DNA from: Bremia lactucae
Lineage: Eukaryota; Oomycota; Peronosporomycetes; Peronosporales; Peronosporaceae
Length of the DNA: 64,000 bases
Assembly: GCF_004359215.1 (NCBI RefSeq)
Contig: NC_090618.1
Span: forward strand, 2,466,305 to 2,530,304
Direction of reading: 5' to 3'
The position numbers and the translations under genes are program-made. This document shows positions 9,547 through 19,555 of this stretch, in pieces (positions within the stretch are counted from its first letter, which is position 1; the number at the start of each line of letters is the position of its first letter). The notes below the pieces were generated by a model. That model had not been told where the DNA came from and did not search any database. It worked only from the letters and a program-made list of their open reading frames with translations.

Positions 9547-10545
9547 TTACTCTAAAAATCGTAGGTGCTCGCCATGTTTTGTATCGTTTAAGCCGCCATT
9601 TTCTTGATTCACCCAGTTGTGATCTCGAATCTTTTCAGTGGCCCTTTCACCGTACTTTGCGCTCGCCCACTCGGGAAGTTCCGGTAGTTTGGCATCTTCT
9701 CCCTCGCCAAGTCGAGTGTACAGATCCCTCACGTACATGTGCTTGATAAGTCCTGGTGGTCTAGCAGCCATAAATGCCTCCAAAGCTTCTGTCACGGTAT
9801 AACCGAGTCGTTTTACCATATAGGTAACGAGCAAATATCCTGTTCGATTCAGTCCATGGGTACAATGCACAGCAATCGTTCCATTTGGCTCATTTGCAAG
9901 GAATTCATCCACCGTTTTCATGAAATTCGCCACGTCGCGAATATCTGGTGGGGCGTTAAATCCCTCAATCTTAAGCTTCACGTACTGCACTCCGGACTCT
10001 TTAAACTCCTCGACCCCGTCGTAATATTTAAAAGTATTGGTTAGATCAATGATCATCTTAATATTGAGGTGTTGGGCCTTCTGGAGCTCTAAAAAGTCCG
10101 CTGGGGTCCAAATTTCCCCACTATTTTCATAAAGTTGGGGGGTGTATTTGGCATCTAAAGGTACCCGAAGCGGCACAAATCGACTTGTCCCTACAATTGT
10201 TCCCATCTTGGCCACATCGACCCAATTGCACGGAACTCGATTCCTCTTGCTTGGCATGTCGCTCCGTCTGTCACGATTTTGACGGTGGTTTCCGATCGAG
10301 ACGCGTGGCTCTGCGCGACAAGGAGAGTGGCGGTTAGAAGGAGAGCGACTGCTGCGATGGCAATAATGATGGCGACTAGGACTGCGGCTGCGACTGCTGC
10401 GATGGAAACAAGGATTGCGACTTTGACTTCGGCTGCTGCGATGGCAATAATGATAGCGACTAGGACTGCGGCTGCGACTGCTGCGATGAGAACAAGGATT
10501 GCGACTACGACTTCGGCTGCGACTTCGGCTGCGGCGACGCGGCAT
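9547..10545 (-). CDS. DUSP11/PIR1-like RNA 5'-triphosphatase with N-terminal RS domain
   Basis: 332 residues from the ATG at 10545 (the longer frame to 10569 begins with TTG and is preceded by a stop). Residues 1 to about 75 are Arg/Ser dipeptides with two 28-residue tandem repeats (15-42, 43-70). The rest is a cysteine phosphatase of the DUSP11/capping-enzyme type: IIDLTNTFKYYD, then the P-loop VHCTHGLNRTGY with Cys228 and Arg234. The HCTHGLNRTGY signature and FVPLRVPLD near the start distinguish RNA triphosphatases from protein phosphatases. Such enzymes remove gamma/beta phosphates from RNA 5' ends. No guanylyltransferase domain follows, so it is DUSP11-like rather than a full capping enzyme. 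The RS domain suggests placement in nuclear speckles with splicing factors (inference). Confidence 0.85.
   Translation of the reverse strand: MPRRRSRSRSRSRSRNPCSHRSSRSRSPSRYHYCHRSSRSQSRNPCFHRSSRSRSPSRHHYCHRSSRSPSNRHSPCRAEPRVSIGNHRQNRDRRSDMPSKRNRVPCNWVDVAKMGTIVGTSRFVPLRVPLDAKYTPQLYENSGEIWTPADFLELQKAQHLNIKMIIDLTNTFKYYDGVEEFKESGVQYVKLKIEGFNAPPDIRDVANFMKTVDEFLANEPNGTIAVHCTHGLNRTGYLLVTYMVKRLGYTVTEALEAFMAARPPGLIKHMYVRDLYTRLGEGEDAKLPELPEWASAKYGERATEKIRDHNWVNQENGGLNDTKHGEHLRFLE
10336..10503 (-). repeat. 84-bp tandem duplication encoding the RS repeat
   Basis: Units 10420-10503 and 10336-10419 encode 28 residues each, starting RNPCSHRSSRSRSPSR and RNPCFHRSSRSRSPSR. They differ at few positions, so the duplication is recent or kept homogeneous. 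Each unit also contains Cys and His residues (PC.H, YCHR), unusual in RS domains. Confidence 0.8.
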
Positions 10546-11374
10546 TTGACAGTTTTTTAGTATGATCAATAGCAGTTTTCAGAATTGCATAAAAGGCTCT
10601 TTTGCTGGATGATAGAAATTGCTGGCATTCTTTTCGAATTCGTTCGTGGGAATTGTGGTTGAAGGAGAAAGTAGGATTATTAAGACGAGTGAAAAAGGGC
10701 TTAAGAGTACCGTATCATGGGTAGATCCGAGCGAAGAAAGGTCTGAAGCCGATCGTCCAGCAGCATACTCCGAACCAGTGTAATAAATGCTAGCCTCTGG
10801 CGTAAAAGCGGTGAGTTGTATTCGTTATCAAATTCTCGTGGTAAGAATGCCGTCTACAATAAAGTAATGCAAGTACCACAAACGAACAGAACATCTGTTG
10901 CTGCGCCCTTTACCTCAGACCGACTGTAAAACTTGTCCGCCAATTCCGCAATATTATGAAATCCGAAGAAAGTGTCTCAGCATCAATCCGCGCATGTTCC
11001 GACAAAACACAAAAGCCAGGGATAAAAGATTCACAATGAAAGGACCTGTTGCGTCAATGTCTTCTTCTGTCTCCTTCCTATATCGATACAAATATACAAA
11101 GAAGCTCGTAACTTGAAAGTCTACAGTTGGTTTTTCGGATTTTTTCGCCGCAATTTCCAAAGTCTTTTTTTATAATGGGATATCGTTGATGGCATCTGGC
11201 GCCAAAGACTAGTATGCGACATGATAGGACACAGGTAACGCCTTATTTTTTGCTCTGATTGGTTGAATTTCACGATGCGCCCTCTCTTGATTCGCCAACC
11301 CTTCCTTCCCATTCTCGAGGGCGAGAAACACAATCAAAAGCCACCACCAAGTCCGGGGAGAGAAACCGTTGAGC
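10546..11374. promoter_or_regulatory. Shared divergent promoter region (829 bp)
   Basis: Lies between the starts of the RNA triphosphatase gene (-) and the zinc-finger gene (+). A CCAAT-type box (ATTGG at about 11258) precedes the plus gene, and CCCATTCT at 11308-11315, 60 bp before its ATG, resembles the oomycete initiator (TCATTYY-like). No transposon fragment is seen, so the regulatory region seems intact. Start sites are inferred only. Confidence 0.4.
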
Positions 11375-13231
11375 ATGGCCCACGTGGGATACAAGGTTAC
11401 TCCCCACGACCTCTCTCACGTTAATCCAGAGCTCTTAAGAAGCATGATGGACTGTGTCGATACGACGCTCTTCTCGTCCGCTCAGCTCGCGAATTGGTCG
11501 CAAATGAAGGCACGTCTGACCGTAGCGGCCGAGCACAAGACGCCCGTGTCGTTCACAACGGGAGACTTGGCCATGGTCAAAGCTGAACTTGCCCGGAATG
11601 AAGAATTTCGTCCACCACTGCACCGTGAAGCCAGTATTCAAGACGTGTTGGCGTGTCTCTTGGACCAACAACCCCCGTCGGCACGACTGATGAGCTCCCA
11701 GAACGCGGGCGGAAGTTTTCTGGTCCATTCCGAGAGTATGAAACAAGACATGGATTCCAAACCATCGTTACAAAAGCTCTTGAGCTCGAATAATTTTTCC
11801 ATGACGGAAAAGAAGGAGAGTTTACGTCATTTGCTCAGTTTTATCGACAATTCGTTTGCGAGCAACACTCCCGAACCATTGACACAAGTGTATAAAGACT
11901 GTGAAGCAGGAACGTTGCAACGCCTTTCAAGCTTGCAACTTATGCGGAATTTCATGACGCCGGTGCCCCCCTCGAGCACAGGGACATCGACGCATGGCGG
12001 CATGGGCATGCGCACGACAAGCTTTGAAATCATTCAAGCCATGCTCAATGCCACGTCGAATCAAGCGATTCAGAAACCCATGACGAGTCAAGATAGTTTT
12101 CGATTTCAACATTTAGCCCGAACGCTCGAATCTATTGAAACGGACGTGTCGGCCATTGACAATGAAGACTATGGTGGCGACGATGTCGTTCAAGTGGATA
12201 ATTTGGATCATTTGCTCGATTACCATGGTGCGCATGGCTCTTCAAGTACACACTCGGTCCCCTCTAGTACAGCCACGACCCATGGACCGTCAATTGGGTT
12301 TAAAGAGTCACAGACATTGGCGCACCCGACACGGAGTGTGTTTCACGACGTGCCATCGAGTCATTCAATGGCTGGGTACCCAATGTACACGTCTTCGTCA
12401 ATGGAGACAGATGAGGGATACAATCCTACGGTATCAACACCTGGCAATTTGCCCACGATGGCGAATCTCAATCATCCCCCACCGTTGTCATACCAACACC
12501 ATCAACAACAAGTTGTGCAACACCAATTGATGCGACAGGAGCACAAGCGACAGCAGCAATATAGTCAATTGTATCAAAATGCCGTCATGCAACAGCAACC
12601 GCCAAATGGACTCATGCTCTCGACTCCTGGGTACGCGAGTGCCACGCAGCCCATGCCCCACTTTCCGTCGATGCTCATGCAACCCGGTGCCGCCATGTTG
12701 TCTCAAAAACAATCCCATCTTCGTAGTGGCCATTTCCAGCAACCCATGCGACTTGGCACGCAAAATGGCAAATCGATCAAAACGGATTCGAATGGTATTC
12801 AACTGTGTTCGGCGTTAGGGTGCAATCACGCGGCACGGGTCAAGGGAATGTGTAAGCTTCATGGCGGTGGTCGACGGTGCAAGATTGACGGATGCATGAA
12901 GAGCGCGCAGACTGGCCACTTGTGCATTGCGCACGGGGGTGGCAAACCTTGTAATGTAGAAGGCTGTCCTAAGACGGCCCAGTCGCGAGGATTGTGCAAA
13001 CAGCATGGAGGCGGTGTGCGATGCAAGTTTCAAGGATGCACGAAAAGCTGCCAATCTGGTGGATTCTGTCGGGGTCACGGGGGTGGAAAGCGATGTGAAT
13101 ATCCAAATTGCACCAAGTGGGCTCAAAAGAATGGTCATTGTGCCAAACACGCACAGGAAATTGCGACTCAGCAGCTACAGCAGCAACAGGCGATACAAGC
13201 TCAGATGCACCAGCAATTGGTACGCCCTTAA
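11375..13231 (+). CDS. WRKY19-type zinc-finger repeat protein (putative regulator)
   Basis: 618 residues, one exon. The open frame begins at a TTG (11369), but the first ATG is 11375 (MAHVGYKVTPHDL), 60 bp after an initiator-like site. Residues 478-592 are five 24-residue units, each C-x4-C-x9-C-x2-H followed by GGG in the first four (e.g. CKLHGGG, CIAHGGG); this repeat is seen in oomycete and plant proteins often named WRKY19-like, but there is no WRKYGQK motif, so it is not a WRKY factor. The N-terminal 110 residues are predicted mostly helical; the middle (about 120-470) is low complexity, rich in Ser, Met, His and Gln (QHHQQQ, KRQQQY), as in transcriptional regulators. The C-terminus is Gln-rich. 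Likely nuclear; DNA or protein target unknown. Divergent from the RNA triphosphatase gene. Confidence 0.8.
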   Translation: MAHVGYKVTPHDLSHVNPELLRSMMDCVDTTLFSSAQLANWSQMKARLTVAAEHKTPVSFTTGDLAMVKAELARNEEFRPPLHREASIQDVLACLLDQQPPSARLMSSQNAGGSFLVHSESMKQDMDSKPSLQKLLSSNNFSMTEKKESLRHLLSFIDNSFASNTPEPLTQVYKDCEAGTLQRLSSLQLMRNFMTPVPPSSTGTSTHGGMGMRTTSFEIIQAMLNATSNQAIQKPMTSQDSFRFQHLARTLESIETDVSAIDNEDYGGDDVVQVDNLDHLLDYHGAHGSSSTHSVPSSTATTHGPSIGFKESQTLAHPTRSVFHDVPSSHSMAGYPMYTSSSMETDEGYNPTVSTPGNLPTMANLNHPPPLSYQHHQQQVVQHQLMRQEHKRQQQYSQLYQNAVMQQQPPNGLMLSTPGYASATQPMPHFPSMLMQPGAAMLSQKQSHLRSGHFQQPMRLGTQNGKSIKTDSNGIQLCSALGCNHAARVKGMCKLHGGGRRCKIDGCMKSAQTGHLCIAHGGGKPCNVEGCPKTAQSRGLCKQHGGGVRCKFQGCTKSCQSGGFCRGHGGGKRCEYPNCTKWAQKNGHCAKHAQEIATQQLQQQQAIQAQMHQQLVRP

Positions 13232-13775
13232 GAGCGTGTTTTATTATATAAATGAAGCCATTGGAAGACGACCATAGCACAGAAATTACAGCGCGAAGAA
13301 TAGTAGTAAAGCTAAGACCGGCACGAATGCGTTAAATCTCAACACTTTGGGGCAAGGAACATGGATATTGCTCATCTGTGGAAGTATTAGAAGAAAAGCT
13401 TCATTGATTTAATATACAATAGTGTAAACGGCAAATTTGGCCACCTCATTGATATTTTTGTCCAAGTAGCTACGTGTTTTTTTAAACGAGAAAAAGATGC
13501 AGACAAAAAAACTTTGGATTTACTTGGCAATAGTTTGCAAAAAATGTACCTTTGTTCAAAAACTATATTTATTGCAAGGCTTTGGGTCTTATTTTGTCCA
13601 AAAAAGCGATGGTCAAAACTGTTGCGAGCTACCTTGCTCCTTAAGACAAAGAAAGACTTCTAGACTCAAGGAGTCACTTATAGGTGCCCCTCGGATAAGT
13701 TATAGCCACTGTCTAGGGTGATTTTTTTTTCTGAGGTTATAAGTTCCTGAGGATAAAATATCTACTGAACCTCAC
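13232..13775. other. Intergenic region with an LTR-B end fragment
   Basis: AT-rich 3' flank of the zinc-finger gene. At 13625-13683 a fragment of the LTR-B tail lies in minus orientation (GAGCTACCTTGCTCCTTAAG, then CTAGACTCAAGGAGTCACTTAT), comparable with 29948-30010. Nothing else recognised. Confidence 0.5.
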
Positions 13776-14015
13776 TGTAACGGGGTGTATCGTTACATGA
13801 AATTAACACTAAAAGCTGTTAATAAATATTATCTAAGTCCCAGACGCGCTTGACCAATGCGCAAAGACTTCAAGTCTGCAGGCACAAATGAGGCTGCCAC
13901 ATATTATCCATAATACACGCGATTTAAATTATCACTATATTAAATAGAACAATATAGTAATTACCCATAAATTAAGTGTACCGAAAGAACGGTTCACCAT
14001 CCCAAGTGTACCCCA
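13776..14015 (+). repeat. Truncated LTR related to family A
   Basis: Starts TGTAACGGGGTGTATCGTTACATGAAATTAACACT like the family A LTR but diverges after about 60 bp; a possible end (TGTACCCCATTTTA) lies near 14010. Marks the right edge of the gene island at 7.9-13.8 kb. Confidence 0.55.
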
Positions 14016-14625
14016 TTTTATCTCCCCACCGAAGCCACACGGGCCTGATCACGCAAACGCGTCAATACTGACGTCGCGTCATTACCTTGGGCGTAAGGTA
14101 AGTGTCGCGAGCAGCGAGATCCTTCGGCGTCCTCGCCTTGAGTCCGATGGACCGCTACCCGTAGACTCTTGGAGGCGCTCTTCCACACTAACTGGAGTGA
14201 ATCGATATTCACTGTGAGTTTCTGCTTTCGCAAGGTCTGCAGCTTATTCCTTTCTGGGGATTGCTTGCTCTTGCTCTTCATCAAGCGGGTCCGTAATTAT
14301 GTTGGACTCAGGGTCCAGTGTTGTATGCAATGCAGCTTAAACATCCGCGACACCAAGTTCTAGGAACGGATTTGGGGCTCGACGAGAATAGTCCACGTTG
14401 AAGCCGCACTCCTTTTCCTCATCCTCCGATGTAGTGTGACTTTCGTATTTCACCATCTTCGCATCGTCGAGGAAAATGCTAAGAGTCGATGACTCACGCT
14501 TAGTTGTCATCAGACAAAGGAATGCAAGATACAACCGAATGGTAAGCTGTTGAAATACCAACTTCAAAGAGGGAACAAAGATGATTTTGTCACTCGGTGT
14601 TAATAGTCTGATGGAGCTCGATAAG
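14016..14625 (+). mobile_element. 3' region of a family B element, cut at the polypurine tract
   Basis: Matches 6735-7345 of the full element in the same orientation, from GGGCCTGATCACGCAAACGCG to GTTAATAGTCTGATGG. It stops exactly where the G-rich tract should start, and the following sequence is a family B fragment in the opposite orientation. Carries antisense-frame copy 2. Confidence 0.65.
14082..14510 (-). pseudogene. Antisense open frame of family B, copy 2 (best preserved start)
   Basis: ATG at 14510 opens a frame of about 58 codons without a stop: MTTKRESSTLSIFLDD, AKMVKYESHTTSEDEEKE, then SRRAPNPFLELGVADV. After frameshift and one stop the conserved block AKAETHSEYRFTPVSVEERL follows, ending with TAA at 14082. 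The acidic segment (TSEDEEKE) and the Glu/Gln run (DEEQEQA) suggest a soluble, partly coiled-coil protein. No homologous domain recognised. Confidence 0.45.
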
Positions 14626-14928
14626 AGAAATTCCAATCGTCCTGTTTCCATACGAATCAAAAGCGAAAAGGACGCTTCGATTGTGTTGAGTCCATCGGGT
14701 CCACCGTCTTCGCAACAACTGGTCTATAAGAGAGTCTGTAGATGTGGCTAATGTTCGTTGGAGCAAAAACTTCGCTTTGATTTCGCAAATCTTAAGGCTG
14801 AGAGCCTATTACGTCCAGCGAATCTGCCTCAAAACGAGGATAGGCCTAGCCAGCACTCCAGTGCTTCGGTTGTCGCGCGATTATGAATCGAAGCCGCACC
14901 AAGGTTATAGATCTATTAATTTCTTCTT

Positions 14929-15129
14929 CTATTTGTGAAAATGTCGTTTAATACAAGGTGCGTACAGGCAATCTTGCCGAAGAAATACCTCAATCTCCCA
15001 ATAATTATTCGAAGAGGGGTACCCAAGCCATTTCACGAGATACTGGTAATGTTCCTTGCGACAACGTCGCTCTAGGACCTTATCCACGTACAGCTGAAGG
15101 TTTCCTCGCTCATCGCGGGCTTGCGCCAA
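14929..15129 (-). pseudogene. Chromodomain fragment (family B)
   Basis: GNLQLYVDKVLERRCRKEH, then YQYLVKWLGYPSSNNYWE: the same chromodomain as at 6190-6384, here with the final NSWE altered to NYWE. Belongs to the minus-strand element 14626-17690. Confidence 0.75.
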
Positions 15130-15841
15130 AATCTCGGTGGAAGCTTTGATGCTTTAAAGCACGAGGTGCAACTTCTTCGCGGGAGCTTTACTCGGATTGA
15201 GGCTCTTTTGACGTGGTCCAAAATCGTCGTCAACGTTTGAACGTCAAAAACCTCGTTTATAAGGCCAGCTACAAATCCTGGTGAGGATACAGCAATTTGC
15301 GGCACGGCCGCCTGTCTCGTCACGTTATGTCCATGTGGAAAGATTCCGATTAGGCTTAAGCAACCTGTTGCACAAGACTAGGTGCGTACGCAGCTTGCTA
15401 GAGAGGTTTAGCGTGTAAGCGAGGTTCTATTTTGTCACGATTGTAAATAGTCCGTGAAGCGCGAGCGCTATTTTGTCTTGAAGACCGCGGAAACCAAATT
15501 AGTAGGTAGGTCTTTAGGGTATAACAAAACTCGGTCTCTGACCCCATCAGAATTGATACAGCTTCTACCTTTGGCATCTGCTTGATCTTTTTTTGTCTTG
15601 GCTATCAGTCATCGTGTCACGTACACCCATAAGACACTAAATCGCGTCGCGGAGAAACTTGCTTACTTGTTACCAGAAGGTAACAGGACTGTTATCAGCA
15701 AGCCTTCAGGCTAATTTCCCCCCACCAAGCCCTGAGCCACGCAGTGATATCGCTAAAAGGTCGCGTGGGTGGGTAAGATCTTCAACATAGAATGAAATGT
15801 AGCTGTAAAGGTACGGACAGCGTATTTTAACGCAAACTCCA

Positions 15842-16201
15842 CTACTTGAAGCATTGTGCTCCAGCACAATGATACATACTGCGCCGAGCGCCTACATTGA
15901 CGCGGTTGACACGTTCAGTTTGACCATCGGTTTGCAGATGGTCCGCGGTAGACATGTCTAATCTGATGTCAAGCACTCTGAAAATCGATTTCCATAGCTT
16001 TTTATCCGTGAAACAGGGGTCTCGATCGATGATAATTGCTACTGGCAAACCGTGTTGTCGAATTACGCGATCAATGAACAGCGTTGCTGTAGCTTCACCA
16101 GCATTAGGCTTATTATAAACATGCACTATGCGCCATTTACTATTTTGCTTTTTAACACAAAATATTGAGTCGAATGGGGGAGATTTGCTCTCTCGTACCA
16201 T
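15842..16201 (-). pseudogene. RT-integrase deletion fusion
   Basis: A 119-codon frame joins RT motif SKWRIVHVYNKPNAG to integrase EATATLFIDRVIRQHGLP, then IIIDRDPCF and [12 protein letters not shown]. The junction corresponds to about 4075 and 5185 of the full element. The fused frame is open, so a short chimeric protein could be made, but it lacks YxDD. Confidence 0.7.
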
Positions 16202-17699
16202 TCTCGCCTCGAGCTTAGCACGAAAGAAAATGTCAATGACGTCACACTGTTCCCTTGGTCAAGGCAACTGTCGTGTGACACAGTATTTGGTTCCAAGAAC
16301 CAAGTCAATTTCATGACGGACCCCTCTTTCCGGGGATAAAACAAATCGTGGATTGGAACAAACCACATCTTGCATTTTCTAATAAAGAAATAGAATGTAT
16401 CCATAGGATCTTTAAGGATCGATGATCCGCTCCGAGCACTGAACTTAGCTTTTGTGTCATCCAGGACAGCTTCGTCTAGAAGTGACGATAACTCAATCGT
16501 TGGTCGAATAAACACCATCTCAGATAAGTCAGCAGCCTTTAAGGCACGGCCGCACTCATCAATAGACATTTCGTCTAGCTCTAAAAAAGCGTTTAACAAA
16601 AGAAATGGGGCAAGGCATAGTTCTCCTCGATTATACTAGTCAAACTATGAACAAGCTTATGCAACTGCTCGCTAGTATCACTTTGTGACAGTATAGACGC
16701 TTTGCAGCTCTGCTGTCTCGGTGTCGAGACAATACGCCTCTTAGAGGCCGGAAATCCACGTTCCCAAGTTTCCTAGGTTATATAACCATTATCTGCTTTT
16801 TACCAAGCTGGTATTCAAATTCGACATTTGACGAGTAGTAACGTAACTCGAATTCCTTTTTCGGTGATTGTTTACTTGTTACTTCACGTGCATTAGAAGG
16901 ATTTGACCCAAAATGCCCTGGCAACTTGCCAATATTGTCACGACTGACACTCAGTATGGTGCCACCTCGGCCGACCACACCCGATGGACTTAGACGTGCC
17001 ACTCCACGTGTCTTAAGAATATTACACCCTTAGTGAATTAGCCCTAGGCCTACAATGCTTTCAGCATTCAGTGATTTGGTATTGCAAAACGAGTGTCACG
17101 CGACAGGGAAAGTGCAGTTCCACGTCCTTCTTCTGATTCGGGCTCAGAATTAATGTTTTCAACATTCGATTTCATAAATTTTGACATTTCGATGTCTAGC
17201 ACGCTGACAGATTCGGCCAGTGATCGCGCCAATAGCGCTTTCTTGCCTAGCAAAGGTGGGTTCCTGACTCTCCAAAATTTTGCTTGGAACATTGCGCGTT
17301 GCGCCTAAGGTTTTAGAACTAAAATCGATCAATGGCTCTAGCGTTCAAGCCAGGCCATACAAAGGATAAGACCATACCTTGAATCTAAGTCAAGGACGAG
17401 ACATGCGCTTTCAGCGCCTCAACAGATTCTTGACTTACTTCAAGAGAAAGACGTCGAGCATAATTGCAAGACACCCCTGAGCCAATTTAAATTGATAATG
17501 GCATATTAAAGCCCTTCACAGTCGCTTGAGTGACTAACAAGCCAGGCTTGTACTTACGCTTGAGCCATTACGCACATAATTAATTGGGGCTAGATCATGC
17601 TTACTCTCCCCTTCTAGAGGTTTAACAAAGCCTTGAATTTCCCCAGTAGGGCGCCTTACCGCTACTGGGTATCGACGTATACCCGAACAATCCATATTG

Positions 17700-18960
17700 C
17701 CTTAAATCTGAAATCGACAAATAGTTTGTCGGTTCTTTATCTTGAGAATTGTGGGGCGTCTAACAACTTTATCCGATGCCAATCGCTAGAAGATTGTAGG
17801 CTCAAATATATTGAGCGCGATACATCTAACGAGAATAACAGTGCACCTAGCAACAGGCGCATTTGTAACCTTTAAAGAATCATGTCACTGGTATCCAATA
17901 CTTATAAGCAGTAACAGCACGATAATGACGTAATCGAACTGAATTTGGCTGGCATGTTCGATGTCATCCTAGAAATTACATGGCTTAGAAAGTACAAGCC
18001 ATTCAATAAGCAACATCTATCCGTTACAATACCTGTTTATTGCTCTTATTGAACATCTGATGGACGTCTTGGAGCGTCCACAAGCGTGTGGTTGTACTAC
18101 GAGTAAGTGCGGTGGCCTCATTGTGGTTCGGCCGTCAGTCCAAAGGCACAAGACATCAGTGTGACCTTTCATCACACGCTGGAATTAGATTTCGACGACT
18201 GTGCACAAGCACAAGCAGCGTCAAAGGTCTACCATTCGAATAAGTCAGGTGGATCGAACAAGGATCATTGCTTCGAAAGCAGCATCCAAGGAAATATCAA
18301 ATGTCTATTCGAATAGACAGAGCGAATTTAGATCGACTGGATTATCTTTCGTAGAGGATCTCGCTGTTGGTCGCAACCACAGCGAGAGGAAGTCGGGAAG
18401 AATACCCCCAATTAATGTGGGAATTAGTTCCAAAATACTTAAGAACTTTTTTCCTAAGGACCTGAGGGAATAAGTTCCTTGGCACATTTAAAGATAAATC
18501 CAAGGAAGAAACTGACACATTTACATTTAATGTCTTCGTAAAGAACGGACCTCGTTAAGGTGCTTATTAATTTAATGTGATAGCGCCTTTAAAGTTATCT
18601 TCGGAGATAACTCAATCGCTAGCGCTTAAACCAAAGCGGTTTTTGCGTGGTCTGCGTAGCGGTAGATCTACGTACTTGTCACAGATGACGAATACTTGAC
18701 CAATATTCGCTCCGCAATAGTTTCTTGAGAACGCTGGGTTCTCAGCAGCTCATCGATGGATGAAAGCGTCCTCGATGAGACAACTCGGATTATGCTTTTC
18801 ACGTTTCAGTCTTGGTCGTTGAAGACAGATCCTTCGTAGAAGCTTCGAAACACTGGACCTTTAAGCCTCCCCGCATTTACAATACGATGTATGCATTATA
18901 AGGCTGCACAGCATTTTTGCCGCTGGTCTATATTCAGATTCGTCGGAAGTCTTAAATGTA
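17700..18960 (+). mobile_element. Gypsy protease-region fragment, plus strand
   Basis: FDVILEITWLRKYKPF near 17950-18010 is a protease C-terminal motif (cf. minus-strand LKLLWLRKYEPC near 48480). LGASTSVW and DDCAQAQAAS, about 18070-18220, are shared with 48260-48410 (minus) and 63050-63250 (plus), so three copies of this family are in the window. Stops throughout. Confidence 0.6.
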
Positions 18961-19555
18961 AGTGGGGGGGAATCGGTTCATCCACCTACGGGCAGTTTTT
19001 GCCAATAAATTGACTCGTAATATACAACTTGTAATATCTTACAGGTAGAAAAAAACATTAAATATCAGCAATTTTGTAAGCAGCTATACAGGTTTGTGAT
19101 AGGCAGCCTTGGCATTGTCTTATGCAAGCGTGATGCTGTAATGGCCGCGTAAGAACAGAGGATTGTTCAAAACAGAGATTGAGCCGGAATTAGCCACACA
19201 AATTGTTGGCCGCAATGCATACATCAGGCAAAAACAAGAACAGCGGTTCAAGCATAAAATTTGTATGTGCTCCGTTTGAATAAGCTATAAGCAAACATGA
19301 TATTTGTGAGCAAGACTATAGAAGCTATATAACCTATGGCGGAAAGTTTACCAATCATCTACGTGTTTTTTTTTAATTTGGCAAGGTCTGAAGAGAAACC
19401 ACAGATTTCTTTACTGCTGGACGAAGAAGGCTAGCGATATTAATGCCCTAATTTGGTGCAAAATGTTTTGTCCACGCGCGACGGGCACAAGTCCACTTGT
19501 AGTATCTTTCGACCAAATACGGGATCAATAAATTGAGGCACTCTCCAAATGTTGC
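18961..19555. other. AT-rich stretch without recognised feature
   Basis: About 600 bp between two Gypsy fragments. I see no frame, LTR end or RNA gene. Confidence 0.4.

Larger units (their letters stand above)
14626..17690 (-). mobile_element. Family B Ty3/Gypsy element, internally deleted, minus strand
   Basis: Reading leftwards: gag/protease-spacer (17690-16650), RT N-terminal part (16600-16110), integrase core (16105-15842), chromodomain (15129-14929) and the first part of the 3' region. RT fingers pass directly into integrase in the same frame (16115-16080), so about 1.1 kb coding for the RT palm, RNase H and the integrase zinc end is missing. Many stops elsewhere. Confidence 0.75.

Noticed and set aside
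10279..10560. Plus-strand 93-codon Ala/Thr-rich frame
   Set aside because: It is the mirror of the RS repeats of the minus-strand triphosphatase; composition is explained by the repeated codons.
11369..11374. Start of the zinc-finger gene at TTG
   Set aside because: An ATG is two codons downstream; nuclear genes of this group normally start at ATG.
12135..12530. 131-codon frame inside the zinc-finger gene
   Set aside because: Out-of-frame shadow of the Ser/His/Gln-rich region, no motif.
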